Positions 37,101-49,201 of a stretch of 64,000 bases of DNA are shown here, one piece after another. Where the stretch lies: NCBI GenBank assembly GCA_025667525.1, contig CM046876.1, positions 477,978,557 to 478,042,556 on the forward strand, written 5' to 3'. The notes under the pieces are model-generated. The model ran no database searches, was not told the origin of the DNA, and was given only the letters and a program-made list of their open reading frames with translations. This stretch comes from Glebionis coronaria. Its lineage: Eukaryota > Streptophyta > Magnoliopsida > Asterales > Asteraceae. Numbering within the stretch: position 1 is the first letter of the stretch; each line of letters opens with the position of its first letter. The position numbers and the translations under genes are program-made.

Positions 37101-37512
37101 CGGCCGATAAATAATAAAAGGCACGTTTTCGATGCGTTAAAGTCCTAACCTTGCGGTTAATCGAGAATTCAATATTTTTTTTATATATAAAAAAAAGATG
37201 ATAAATAGAAGTCGATTAATTAATATTGGTCCGAATATTTAAAATAGTATTAGAACTCGGTCTAAATATTAATTTTGAAGTTTAGGTTACTATAGCAAAT
37301 AAATTTGGAAAAATAAAAAGTATTTTTTTTAATAATTTCGAATAAAATATTATTAATGATCAGAAGAATACTTAAAATATAATTTAATTAAAATTCTCGA
37401 GATCTCGGTATTTACATATGAAAAAGTAAAGAGGAACAAGTAAAACATAATAAAATCGATAAGTACGACTAAAAGAATAATTTAATTATCGAGAAAAATA
37501 CGGGTTCTCACA
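34139..37512 (-). repeat. 3' LTR of element L
   Basis: 3374 bp. Contains three copies of an 18-bp tandem word (AAGTTCTGGATAGCATAC) at about 34890-34940. A 117-codon antisense frame inside, present in both LTRs, has no recognisable product. Confidence 0.9.
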
Positions 37513-37530
37513 GTCGCCCCCCCTAAAGGA
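37513..37530 (-). other. Polypurine tract of element L
   Basis: The + strand GTCGCCCCCCCTAAAGGA is, on the minus strand, a run of purines with G7 directly before the LTR start. Confidence 0.75.
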
Positions 37531-40500
37531 ACTCTGGTCCCCAGAGTTCCACTAGAGACGGAAGAAAATGCAAACAAATGACTAGCAATAGCACGAGGGA
37601 AGAAAACGAAATTCGTACCAATTCTTAACAAACGTGATCGAATAGACGCGTCGATGAACAAAATAATTAGAAACAATGATTTAGCCAGTCATCACTTCTT
37701 GAGTGCAGTTGGTGTCACCAACAACGGCTTATTAAGTGTTCGATGGTCGATACACTATCGAAATAGAAAAGCCACGCAATAAATTTTCGAATCACAGAAA
37801 ATTCTTAAGAAGTTTCTTGATAGTAATTCCAGTAAACTGAACAACACTAGCCATGAAAAACGAAATCAATACATAATTCACACGAATGAATTTCAAAATG
37901 ATAGAGTCTAACACATAATCATAACAGTTACACGAATTTATCGTTCACGTCCCGTCATAAATCACTATTTGCGTCTAGAGGCGTTTCAAATGTCTACCAA
38001 AATAGATAGGAAAGGTTGGTAAATGAATAAGCATAAAAACATTGAAATTTTCAAGTCTGGTATCAATGGTAAGAAATTAGACAATTGGTAACGAGAATTA
38101 TGTCACGAAAGAAAATGAGGTAACAAGTTAAACAAAGATCGTTGAGTAAGAAAATATGTGCTTGAGGCATGTACTTTGTTCAAGAAAAGATAACGGTTCA
38201 TATGTCTAAGTCGCGAACTGTTGATACTCGCATAAAATGTAAAAATTTCCAAAATTTACATTTATCTCACTTTTTAAGAAATATAATTAAAAAGTTGATT
38301 CTTGGTTAAATATTTAAGGTTACTACTATTTGGCGTTGCATGACTCCTTCTAAATTAAGCATAGGTGATCAGGCCATGCATAATTTAGGACTAGCAATGC
38401 GATGCTCTGCTTCGTCAAATCAGTATTACAGGTCATATTATTTAAAATATGTATATAATGCCATTTGTAAAAACATGAATCAAAATAATTTATGAAACTT
38501 TTGCCGGTAACTAATTGGCTAGATGTTTAAATCAACAATTTTATTGTTACAAGAATTATTTACAAGACCAATTGTTGAACAATTTGTGAAATTACATCGT
38601 AAAACATTTAAATTCATATGGTGACATGATGATGGCTTACAAGATAGCGAGTGGGTTACATGAATGTAATAAAGAGTAGTTCAAAACAATCAATGAAATT
38701 GTTACAAGGTGATAAGGTTTCAAGAGGTTTAGTTGGAATCGTCATGAGACACGTGTCAAAAATTATAACGAAAGATGTGAAAACAAGGACTTCAAATCTC
38801 GACCCAAATTAGTGGTACGATGGAAGAAAAGAAGGATAATATGAAATGACAAATGAGTCATGTATAAAAGAAAGGATAGAGGAATCCGTATGTGTTCACA
38901 TCGTAATTTATTTGACATAAATATACTTTTAAGAAAGTAGGGCATCAGTTCCCAAATAGTACAACTACTCCGAAAAGTTTCTATTTTAGGAAATTTTAGG
39001 AATTTAACATGTAATTATTAATGCATAAAAATGTACACATTTTTCGAAACATATAGTTAATCATCAGTTTATCAAATCACTTGGTTCCAAAAGTTTAATA
39101 TATATGTATGTATGCCCGAACTCAAGATTACTATTTAACGTTTTCAAACGTAGTCAATGTTTGGTATTTGTAAGATCTCACTTGTTAAAGTTTTATGAGC
39201 TCAAACGAACTCAAAAATGCTTCAAACCATATTTTTAAATTGTATCAGTTTTGACTTTTTAGTTTGACTTTTAGGTTTGACCAGACCAATTGACTTGGGA
39301 GGTGATTTGCACACTCCAATATTTGATTGGTACACTCAAAATATTGTGTGAAGACATTTATACCCTTATTAATTGAGTTGAAATTTTTCATACCACTAAA
39401 TAAAGTAAGGGTAAAAATGTCAACACATAAACAATTTGAGTGTGCCAGTCAATTAGTGGAGTGTGCAAATCACCTCCCAATTGACTTACTAAATGACATT
39501 TTCAGAACTCGAAGTCTAAAGAAATTTGGTGTAAAACGTCGTTTCAGACAACTTTCTAGTTTTACTCGAGACTTGGAACGGATTAAAAATGGACAAAAAT
39601 ACCCTTGCATTTAAATCTGTCAATAAAATGATATTTTAGAACTACGCAGAAATAAGTTCTTAAATTTTACAATCCCAAATGAGCATAACTTGCTTGTTTT
39701 AAATGTTTACTGGTAAAATATTATTTCCTAAACGGACGTCTCAACAAGTAGAAATATATATTTTTATGTCTAAAGTTATAAAAATATTTTCTCGACACTG
39801 ATAAATTTCCTGTAAAGTTTTTGTACTAAGTATATTTTTCGACACAGTTTGAAATTAAATCCAAATTTCATAATAACCCAAGATTAATGTACACACAAGA
39901 CTTGTGGATTCCATAAAGACAAAAAAAATAAATTCCGTAATTAATCATGTAAAGAAAACACATGATAAAAATGGTTCAAGAATGCCAACGATAAACTAAG
40001 AATTCAAAAACGACGCATGACATCCGTGTCTTAGATTTCGAGATGCAATGCAGGAAGGTCTCTTGACAGTGTGATTTTTTTCCAAAATCACAAGACATAT
40101 CGAGAAAGAATTGGAAGATTAACGAGTCACACTCCTAGTTAGAGGAGGTTAAATGAAAAGGGAGGATACAAGTTTATAGAAGTACAATCGTGTTCCAAAC
40201 AATCGTCGCATAATATAGGATGAATTACAAGATAGCGATGATGTTTTCAAGATACAAACGAATGTTGTAATTCGAAATCGAAACAAAGAATGGTCAATGA
40301 AACCATATTTAATCGTTATACGAGTGTCGTGTAAAACGACGACGTAAAGGTAAATCAAGGTTATGAAAACCCTTGATATTATTTAACACAGATTCAACGA
40401 ATGCTTAGAGATGTGTGACTCACACGATGTCCTTTAGTCTTTTTCAGAGACACATTGGGCTACACAATGGTCTATAGACTAGACATCCAATTACGAATGG

Positions 40501-41149
40501 TCGGAAAACAATTTGGATATCTATATAGATAGCTTTAAGAGGTTTAACAATGAAAGTAACACGCACGGTAGTAGAATGAAAATCAGAAGTTTCATTGAAA
40601 TCAACACTTACTTAATCCCAAACAATGGTATCGCGAGAATACACATAACATGTAACAGTGAGTCAAGAAAAACAAGCGGTTCAAAACGAACGAGTATATG
40701 AGGTCAGTCGTATCACGCATAAACAAGATAGCAATAGTACTCAGTAAAGTGAGTATGAAAAGTTGGCAGCATACTCGCTCCGAATTAAAGTATGTAACGT
40801 CATAACAATATAAAATCATTGTAACAAGATCAGTTCACAAAAACAAGAATTCAAGATATGCAGCAAGAGCATATGTAATCAAGTAATATCCAATGATAAT
40901 TCATGAAGCACAAAGGTTTTGAAAAGACATAGTAATTATCGTCATTAGGGCAATGTAATATTTTAAAATGTAATCAAGATATGAAATACTACAATGATAA
41001 TTAAAAGTAAATAATAAGAATTAGAGAGTTACCCGCGCAGATATCGAACAACAATGGCAGATTCTGTGTTTGACACATAGAAACATGAAATATTTGAACT
41101 TTCGGTTATACACTAAGTTTTAAAAATGAATCAGTTCCCTATAACCATC
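37531..41149 (-). other. Internal region of element L, no coding capacity
   Basis: Only short chance frames on both strands and no gag, protease, RT or integrase motif. It holds one MITE (39297-39478). Confidence 0.75.
39297..39478. mobile_element. Mutator-type MITE, 182 bp
   Basis: Perfect terminal inverted repeats of 22 bp starting GGGAGGTGATTTGCACAC, flanked by a perfect 9-bp duplication AATTGACTT (39288-39296 and 39479-39487). A 9-bp duplication with G-rich ends indicates the Mutator superfamily. No coding sequence. It is the innermost insertion of the nest. Confidence 0.9.
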
Positions 41150-41161
41150 GCTCTGATACCA
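41150..41161 (-). other. Primer binding site (tRNA-iMet type), element L
   Basis: GCTCTGATACCA on +, complement of TGGTATCAGAGC, three bases from the 5' LTR of L. Confidence 0.85.
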
Positions 41162-41164
41162 ATC

Positions 41165-44100
41165 TGTGAGACCCCCAAAATCAGGCAAGGAAACAACTAG
41201 GCAGCAAGGGGGTTCCACGTCATGGTACAAGAAACAATGAAATAATGTTGACACAAAGTTGACGTAATAAAACATATACATTAAATCATAAAAAGATCAG
41301 AGGTTTTAAACAAAGGTCCCAGAGTTTTATAAGCGGAAAATCTATTAGTTATTTATGGTTTTGTAACATATAGTTATCAATAATATATGATAAATTTCTG
41401 ATAGTTTTAGATAAAACCAAAGTTTAAATATACACAGAAATCTCCAAGCTGCGATAATATCCTGCGGGCTCCCATCCAAGCAAAGCTAAGTATTAATACC
41501 TGAGATTAAACATGTAAAATCGTCAACATAAAGTTGAGTGATATTCATAGGTTTAACAATAAAGGTGTGGAACACAAGCATTCATTGTAAAACAAGTAAA
41601 TAGGGAAAATGGTTATGTACAGTAACCATTGTCCGAAACCATTATTATTGCTATTTAGTTCATGAACCGAAGCTTAACTCAATGTAAGTTCCTCTAGTGA
41701 GTATTCAACCTAAATACTCAAGTATAAACAAATGAAATGCGTCATGGTTAAACAACCGCAACATGGGACGGGGATTGTCAATCCCGATGGATCCACCCAC
41801 AACATTCACGCTTAGCAACACAAGTAAATTAACGGTTCATGATCAGGAGAGGAAACTTAAGGGCTATAACTAAAAGCAATAATAATAATGAAAATCTGTT
41901 GGAAATCATCAAGTTCTGGAAAACATACAAGTTCTGGATAGCATACAAGTTCTGGATAGCATACAAGTTCTGGATAGCATACAGTTTTAAATGAATGTGT
42001 TCCACCATGTAAAATCTCACCCCGCGTTTAGAAACAATGTATAAGTAGTAAAAAGGGGTTATGAACTCACCTTGAAATAGTAGCAACAATATAATAGCAC
42101 AACGTAGACATGAAGATATAATAGCTTGAAACAATCTGTAACCTAAGTTAAATAAGGTATGTATTACTATACATGCAACACGGAAATAAACGTATCATTT
42201 AGTCCCCTAGTATGTGCTTGAGTTTTTAAAGAAATCAAAAAAATTGTAACACTTGTGAGCGTTTAATGTTTATTGTAGTTATTTAATCAAGATATATTTA
42301 GCAATATTGAAATTGTCGGACAGTTTATTTAGCTGGATCGTTTAATGGGTCAAATATTCAAAATACATTTTATATTTTTATTATAAAAGAAATATATTAA
42401 ATAAAATTAATAAAATTATTAACTTATTTATAACATATATCATGTTGGGAAACATGAGACATAAAAGTATATTGTTTTCTTTTCGTTTGTTTTGAAAACG
42501 TATTCAGATACTTACAATTCGCTTATCATACGTTTTACAAAATAAGGGTAATTTCTTTGGTTTTCAAGAGTGAATAGCGGGCTCGTTAGTAGCTCGCGGA
42601 GTAAACCGGAAGTACCATTAGCTAGCTAGCCGGGTGGTCTACAAGTAGTTGTTTTAAGTTTAATAAACCGAGGTCGTTTGATCGGTTAAAATCGTGTTCG
42701 AAACAAGGGTCGTGCAACACCTTTAAAAAAAAGTGTTTAACGGGTCTTTTTCGATCTTGTATACGCTTTTCGATAAAGACTTTTGGGTCGAACAAAAAGT
42801 ATGCTCGTGGAGACGGCACGCCCGTCTACAACTGCCATCATTTAACCGTCTTCTGACAAGGCCGTTTTGAGGGTAAAAATCCGTCGTAAAAGATCATGTC
42901 GAACACTCAACAAAGTTATATTTTCGACCAAAACAAGTCATATTCGGTATATTTCGGCGACTAATCTAGCTCGTTTCTTAACTGTTTTAAGTGATTCAAG
43001 TTTCTATGAATTCTTTGCTACCCCGACAACCTTTTGCCCTCATAAAACCCGTGGGCAATCATTTTTAGCTCATTCGTTTCGGGGTCTAAAAATAGGTCGA
43101 AACAATTGGGCCGCGACAAGTTTAAGTACTAAATTGTATACACTGTTACTATACGTTCATTTTACTTTCTCATGGATTTTTAAACTATCTGGTGTTATTC
43201 TATGGGAGTTTAGAAGTTGAATAATTTTCTACTACGTGGCCTATATCACCCCGTTACACCATCATTCAAGACCAGCCCATTTTCCTTAAGGTTAACCAGA
43301 GTTCAAAATGTATCAAGAAAACCATTTTGTTTTAGCAAGCACATATATACATTTTGAGGTTTTGAGAAGAGAGTGAAGCAAAAGAGATGAAACTCACAAA
43401 TCTTGGAACTATGGCGTATATGATTATCGCTAGACGCAACGAAACCCCAAAACTCTAGCTTCCAACCAAAGATTTTAACAACCGTAATAAGACTTCAACA
43501 TACCCATGCAAGAACCTCTTCAAACTCAGCCATATTTTGCAAGAAAGTGAAGTTTGATGATGTTTATGATGACTTAATTCCATGACTAGTCCTAGTACAA
43601 AAAGGTCTTCAGTATTAAATTATAGCAACTAGCAAATACCATTTTTTTGATGTGTTATGGTTGTGTTGATGGTACGGAAATACCAAAGAGAGAAGCAAAT
43701 GTGTGTGACTAATTTTTTTGCAAGAATGGAATAGTTAAACACGTGTCCTAAACATGCAATAGTAATACACATATGGGACGGGTGTCCATGGTGTGTGTGA
43801 TATTAACTTTTATTTAATTAAACTTAGTTTTACACTTTGAAAAGAACGGGTATTATTGAAGTCCGATATTTTAATAGTTACGCGATTTGAAAGATACGCG
43901 TAAAACACGAAAAATAAACGCTTAATATAAAATAAAAATGTTATTGTTCGGAGAACATTTATATTTCGATATATAAATGAGGACTTATAATTTAATAAAT
44001 GTTAACACGCCGTATAAATGAATGGCGATAAAAAGGCTTAACGTAAATTACGAAAAATGTTCGTAAAATGAGAATTAAAACGACGACAATAGAAAATATT

Positions 44101-44557
44101 TCTATGTCATAACTAAAATGTCCACGGTCGATGACGGAAGTATACTTGGCCGATAAATAATAAAAGGCACGTTTTCGATGCATTAAAGTCCTAACCTTGC
44201 GGTTAATCGAGAATTCAATATTTTTTTATATATAAAAAAAAAGATGATAAATAGAAGTCGATTAATTAATATTGGTCCGAATATTTAAAATAGTATTAGA
44301 ACTCGGTCTAAATATTAATTTTGAAGTTTAGGTTACTATAGCAAATAAATTTGGAAAAATAAAAAGTATTTTTTTAATAATTTCGAATAAAATATTATTA
44401 ATGATCAGAAGAATACTTAAAATATAATTTAATTAAAATTCTCGAGATCTCGGTATTTACATATGAAAAAGTAAAGAGGAACAAGTAAAACATAATAAAA
44501 TCGATAAGTACGACTAAAAGAATAATTTAATTATCGAGAAAAATACGGGTTCTCACA
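41165..44557 (-). repeat. 5' LTR of element L
   Basis: 3393 bp; four copies of the 18-bp tandem word at about 41910-41980, one more than the other LTR, which explains nearly all of the 19-bp length difference. Confidence 0.9.
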
Positions 44558-45054
44558 GAGTCTGAGCTAGAAGCATCATCATAAGCATCGAAGACCGGTG
44601 GAGAATCATAAATGGGAGAAGCTTCCAAAGTGGAGCGAGAATCATCCACATCATCTTGAAAAAGTGGATTATCAGTGGAAGACTCGAATAGAGGATTGTC
44701 ATAGACGGTAAAGTCATCGAGCACATTAAGCATATTCACTGATTCTCGTCCATAGTATTTGCCTGTAAGCTTCCCCATTTTGAAAATTTGTGAGGCATTC
44801 CCGACTCTTAAGATTAACTCACCTTCGGCAACATCCACTAAAGCACGTCCGGATCTCAAGAATGGCCGACCAAGTATTAAAGGAATACGAGGGTCCATTT
44901 CATAATCAACTACGACAAAATCGACCGGGAAAGTAAATGCGCCAACTTTAATGAACACATCTTCGGTTATACCAACGGGGTAAGCGAGAGTGCGATTTGC
45001 AAGTTCGAGAGTCATCTTTGTTGGAGTGAGGTCGGCAATGATAGTGTTTTCCAA
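44558..45054 (-). pseudogene. A2 protease C-terminal part and start of acidic ORF
   Basis: Minus-strand frame beginning near 45054 reads LTPTKMTLELANRTLAYPVG, IPLILGRPFLRSGRALVDV and then the acidic sequence with DNPLFESSTDNPLF. ILGRPFL is the conserved strand of Athila-type aspartic proteases. The frame overlaps the end of the gag ORF (45012-45054) in a different phase, so protease is split between two frames by an indel or a frameshift site. The ORF is cut at 44558 by element L; the rest is at 33478-34138. Confidence 0.75.
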
Positions 45055-47081
45055 ACACTCAGTGGCATCAAATTAATACTAGCCCCGAGATCAGCAAGGG
45101 CAGTAAATTCTTCAGTTTTGTTGAACACGCAAGGCAACACAAAACGACCGGGATATCCTAGCTTTTCCGGAAGTTCTTTAAGAATAACTGCAGAGCAGTT
45201 TTCATTTAAGCGTGTGTTGGCGAGTTCAATCAGCTTCTCCTTCTTGTTAACCAATTCCTTAAATGCTTTAACAAATTTGGGCATGTGGACAAGTGCTTCA
45301 AGAAAACTAATGCTGAAGCCCATTTGAGAAATCATATTGATATATTTTGTCACTTGAGAGTCCTCCTTTGTTAGATCATTGGTCTTGCCTATGCGAGAAG
45401 GGTATGGGATTCTGGGTTTATAGGTGAAAGGTGAAGGTGTAGTCGGTAAAGGTTGAGATGTTGAAGGGTCCTTCCGAGAGACATCGTCATTACGAGGCGG
45501 AGACGGTAATGGTGCACTAATACTAGGTGTAGGAGGAGTAGGGAGACATGGTGGTGGAGGAGGTGTAGATGATGGGGGTGGGATTGGTGGTCCTACGATG
45601 GTAACTCCACTACGAGTAGTAATAGCACTCACATTGGCTCGCGGATTGGTGACGGTGTTCGAAGGTAGAGAACTTGAAGTAGAAGGTTGAGTGGCGGGCA
45701 AGAAACTAGCCAACAGATTCTTTAATTCAGTCGTTTGAGTGCTGAAGGAGGATTGAATATTATCACGAACCTCGGTTCTAATGTCATTACCTTGCTTCAT
45801 GATATCTCCTTTCAAATTGATTATTTGGCTTTGTAGATTCTTGATTTGCTCACCTTGGGTTCTCATTGTGGCTTCAACATCGGGATTAATGGGTGGGGTT
45901 TGTTGGGTGGGTGGTTGATAAGGGTTAGAAGCATGAGGTGGGATTTGGTTGCTTCTATTGTAGTTGTTGGCGGGGTTTTGGTTTTGAGGAGAAAAACCGG
46001 GTGAAAGGTAATTGTTGGATCGGTAACTCAGCAGATTTCTATCCCCTTGTTGTCTAGCTTGGTAATTTTCCGGTGAATAATTACCGTAAGACGCATACAC
46101 ATTTTCCGGATTTCCTTGAGTCGAAGGACAATCGGTGTATGGGTGAGGACCGCCACATGTTTCACAAGGATTAGCAACCGCTTTAACTTGTTGTTGTTGT
46201 TGGTTTGAAGCGAGAAGCGTAATACTTTTGCTCATTTCGGTCATCATGCGGGTGAGTTCGGTCATATCAGGGTTTGCTGAGGTGGAAGAAACATTAACTC
46301 TCGGGTTGTTCCTAGAAGAAGCAGAGGAATCCCAGTTTTTGTGGTGAGTAGTCATGTTCTCAATTAACTCTCTACACTCCTCGGGTCTCCTTTTCATGAA
46401 TGTGCCACCGGCGGCTGCATTGATCGTATCACGATCTCGAAAAGTCAAACCGTTGTAGAAAGTATCGATTAAGGTCACAGGGAGCATGTTGTGGTTTGGA
46501 CATCTATCGATCAAGACATTATATCTTTCCCAAGCATCAAAAAGAGATTCATCAGGGTCTTGCATGAAACCGCTGATTTGATTGCGAAGGCTCGTGACCA
46601 TGGATGGTGGAAAGTAGCGCGACAAAAAGCGTTGAGTCATGTCAACCCAAGTGTGAATTGAATTCTTCGGGAGACGATCAAACCATTTCTCGGCATGATG
46701 TAATAAAGTGTGTGGAAAGAGTTGTAGGCGAAGTTCATCCATTGTGGCACCAGCCAACTTCATGCTTTGGGTGATTGTAATGAACTTGTCGAGGTGTTTG
46801 TTGGCATCATCATCAGGCAATCCACGGAATGGGTTTGTTTGTACTTGCTGAATCATGTGGTGCTTCAACGAAAACTCAGGAGCGTTGATTTGCATCGGCG
46901 CAATCGGTCCTCCTCGTCCAAACATGGTTGGTTGAAAAAGCTCCTCCATGGTCCGAAGATCGGGATGTGGAAGAACATTGTTGTTATTATTAGGGTGCGG
47001 TGGATTATTGTTGTTTACACCTGACATAGCTAAATCTTCTTGAGGCTCGGGCTCTTGATAATTAGAAGATCTAGTACGCAT
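45012..47081 (-). CDS. gag: Athila-type Gag with protease active-site region (A2)
   Basis: An open frame extends from 47138, but MRTRSSNYQEPEPQ at 47081 is the likely start, since the 19 residues before it are hydrophobic leader translation. Counting from 47138: proline/Asn-rich N-terminus; a retrotransposon gag capsid-like domain at about 80-260 (LFPHTLLHHAEKWFDRLP, RFLSRYFPPSM, DPDESLFDAWERYNVLIDRC); a CCHC knuckle CETCGGPHPYTDC at 325-337; a Gln/Asn and Pro-rich linker; a coiled-coil-like stretch (GEQIKNLQSQIINLKGDIM); and the protease active site DLGASINLMPL at about 683. It ends at TGA 45012 shortly after. It forms particles and binds RNA in this family. Apart from the frame break this Gag looks intact. 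Confidence 0.85.
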   Translation of the reverse strand: MRTRSSNYQEPEPQEDLAMSGVNNNNPPHPNNNNNVLPHPDLRTMEELFQPTMFGRGGPIAPMQINAPEFSLKHHMIQQVQTNPFRGLPDDDANKHLDKFITITQSMKLAGATMDELRLQLFPHTLLHHAEKWFDRLPKNSIHTWVDMTQRFLSRYFPPSMVTSLRNQISGFMQDPDESLFDAWERYNVLIDRCPNHNMLPVTLIDTFYNGLTFRDRDTINAAAGGTFMKRRPEECRELIENMTTHHKNWDSSASSRNNPRVNVSSTSANPDMTELTRMMTEMSKSITLLASNQQQQQVKAVANPCETCGGPHPYTDCPSTQGNPENVYASYGNYSPENYQARQQGDRNLLSYRSNNYLSPGFSPQNQNPANNYNRSNQIPPHASNPYQPPTQQTPPINPDVEATMRTQGEQIKNLQSQIINLKGDIMKQGNDIRTEVRDNIQSSFSTQTTELKNLLASFLPATQPSTSSSLPSNTVTNPRANVSAITTRSGVTIVGPPIPPPSSTPPPPPCLPTPPTPSISAPLPSPPRNDDVSRKDPSTSQPLPTTPSPFTYKPRIPYPSRIGKTNDLTKEDSQVTKYINMISQMGFSISFLEALVHMPKFVKAFKELVNKKEKLIELANTRLNENCSAVILKELPEKLGYPGRFVLPCVFNKTEEFTALADLGASINLMPLSVWKTLSLPTSLQQR

Positions 47082-47316
47082 GCACCTACAAAGACAAAAG
47101 AAAAAGAAACCAAACACAAAAACAATATATATACACAATAAAGATAAAATCTTTTTGGATTTTTGAAATTTTTAATTTTTATGTATTTTTATCAATTTTT
47201 TTTTTAATTTTTATGATTTTTTGAATTTTTTATGCAAGAAAAGTAACGCTCACAAGTGAACGGATCCCAAAAAGCAACGCGTCTCTCACAGAAAACCGTT
47301 AATCTTTACGAAAAGA
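47082..47316 (-). other. 5' leader of A2
   Basis: AT-rich untranslated leader between primer site and gag. GGGATCCGTTCACTTGTGAG at about 47250-47270 (minus) is shared with the B leader. Confidence 0.65.
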
Positions 47317-47332
47317 GCCGGCAGCGGCGCCA
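47317..47332 (-). other. Primer binding site (tRNA-Asp type), A2
   Basis: TGGCGCCGCTGCCGGC on the minus strand, two bases after the 5' LTR; same as in element B. Confidence 0.8.
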
Positions 47333-47334
47333 TT

Positions 47335-49196
47335 TGATAACTTGGATTTTGCTCGGTTAAAAAGTTCTTTGTCGTGTGTCTCTTCGAATTGAAAAACTTG
47401 TGTTTAATGTGTGACTCAGTCTTATTTTGGTGGAACAAAAGTGTGTCGTTGTACTTTTTAAATAAAGGTGCAAAACAATTGAAGTAAAGGTGCTCTTAAA
47501 GTAAATCTAAGTCTAATTAAAATAATGGTGCAAGTATTTAAAACGTGACTAAAACTTAAAAGGCACTAAAGTAAATGACGTAAATTTAGATCTATCTAAG
47601 GCAATCTTAAAACGCGACTAAAACTTAAACTAAGGGAAGGCTAAAATAAAGCTAAGACAAATAATCTTAAAGTGCAATTAAATAAAAAGGCAGGTAAAAA
47701 TAAACTTAAAAATAAAAGACAGAAAATTAAAAAGGAACACTAAGAAGAACCTGACAAAAATCCTTGATTCGGAAGTTTAAAACTTCCGAATGAACAGGCT
47801 TGACTTGGAACTTTTGGAGTTCCGAATGAAGCAGTCTTGAGTCGGAAGTTCCCAAACCCCAAAGGCCTTGATTCGGAACTTTTAAAGTTCCGAATGAAGC
47901 TACCTTGAGTCGGAAGTTTGGTTCGGAAGTATTGATCCGGAACTTTTGAGAAGTTCCGAATGAACAGCTTGACCCGGAACTTTTAAAGTTCCGAATGAAC
48001 ACTCACTGATCCGGAAGTTTTGGAGTTCCGAATGAATTGCTTGATCCGGAACTTTTGAGTTCCGAATGAAACCTTTCTGATCCGGAACTTTTGAACTTCC
48101 GGATGAAGCTAGCTTGGTTCGGAACTTCTGAAGTTCCGAATGAACAACTCTTGATTCGGAAGACTTCCGGATGAAACCCTTGATCCTGAACTTTCAGACT
48201 TCCGAATGAACAACCTTCCTTGTCTTGGCTCGGAAGATTTCCTGGGGATACAGAAACACAAACAAACACCCCGAAGAACAAGGGAATCACAGAAACAAGA
48301 GATATATCACAGATTTAACCAAAATCAACACAAAGATTTAATTAAACTATTAACGTAACAACAGTAAACATAAACAAACAATTAAAATCAATAAAACAAA
48401 CAAATTTAACCACAATAATCAAAAACCCACTTGATCAAAATAAAAGCATGAACATGAACACAAACATAAACATACAAATCAAAGATTTAGAAAGGTAGAT
48501 GAGAGATTAACAAGATAAATTAAAGATTGACAAGAATTAAATGGAAACTTACTTGAAATTAAATGAATTTAAGGTGCAAGACAAGGTAATTAAATTGACA
48601 AGTATTTAAATGACAAGGTAATTAAATGGTGGAAGACTAATTGTCACTATTAGCCAACAAGAAAGAAAATTAACAACTAATGACTATTTATAGGGGAGGA
48701 TTAAGGAAGCTTCCTCCCCTCCTTCATTTCTTCTTAATTGCGTCATTAGGTCCCTCCTTCTTTTAATTTTCATTAATTGCATCATTAGTCCTTCTTTCTT
48801 TTAATCTTCATTAAACTTGGACTTTAAGGACTTTTGGCTTCGGGATTTCTTTGAACTCGTTTTTAAATTCTTCAATAAAATAGACTTGAATTCTTCGGCT
48901 TTTGATAAACTTCCGTCTTTTGACTTTTTCTTCGATAAATCTTCAGAATTGGTCGTGGACTTCCGTTCTTTTTGCACTCTTGACTTCTTGACTTCGTCTT
49001 TCATCTTTTTCTTCAATAAAAGTCCGTAAATGCCCGTGAATGTCCGTGTTTTCTCCACTTTTCACCTTTTCGTCATAAATCACAACAAAAACACAAACCA
49101 CGCATAATTCCGACATAAAAGACATAAAATACACGTTTTGGTCCGGTTATTATTGTAATTAAGTGGTAGAAAAGATGTGTGTTTACACACATATCA
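47335..49196 (-). repeat. 5' LTR of A2
   Basis: 1862 bp, equal in length to the 3' LTR. TATA box at 48685-48692 (minus); dyad minisatellite at 47760-48240. Confidence 0.9.
48685..48692 (-). promoter_or_regulatory. LTR TATA box (A2, 5' LTR)
   Basis: TATAAATA on the minus strand, the expected promoter of the A2 genomic RNA. Confidence 0.55.
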
Positions 49197-49201
49197 CTTG
49201 C

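Larger units (their letters stand above)
34139..44557 (-). mobile_element. Large non-coding LTR element L (LARD-like)
   Basis: LTRs 34139-37512 (3374 bp) and 41165-44557 (3393 bp) with TGTGAG and CTCACA ends, flanked by a perfect duplication GAGTC (34134-34138 and 44558-44562). The primer site (complement of TGGTATCAGAGC) at 41150 and purine tract at 37513 give minus orientation. The 3.65-kb interior has no coding capacity. Long LTRs with a tRNA-iMet site would suit a Tekay/Del-type gypsy relative (inference). The LTR copies differ at about 1 base per 100, so it is the youngest layer. Confidence 0.9.
29570..49196 (-). mobile_element. Athila-type gag-protease element A2, complete but split by L
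   Basis: LTRs 47335-49196 (5') and 29570-31431 (3'), both 1862 bp, TG...CA ends, with a perfect 5-bp duplication CTTGC (29565-29569 and 49197-49201). Primer site at 47317-47332, gag-protease ORF, acidic ORF, noncoding 3' region, purine tract at 31432. About 9.2 kb without element L. No reverse transcriptase, RNase H or integrase, so it is non-autonomous although it still encoded gag and protease. It belongs to the same family as A1. Confidence 0.9.
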
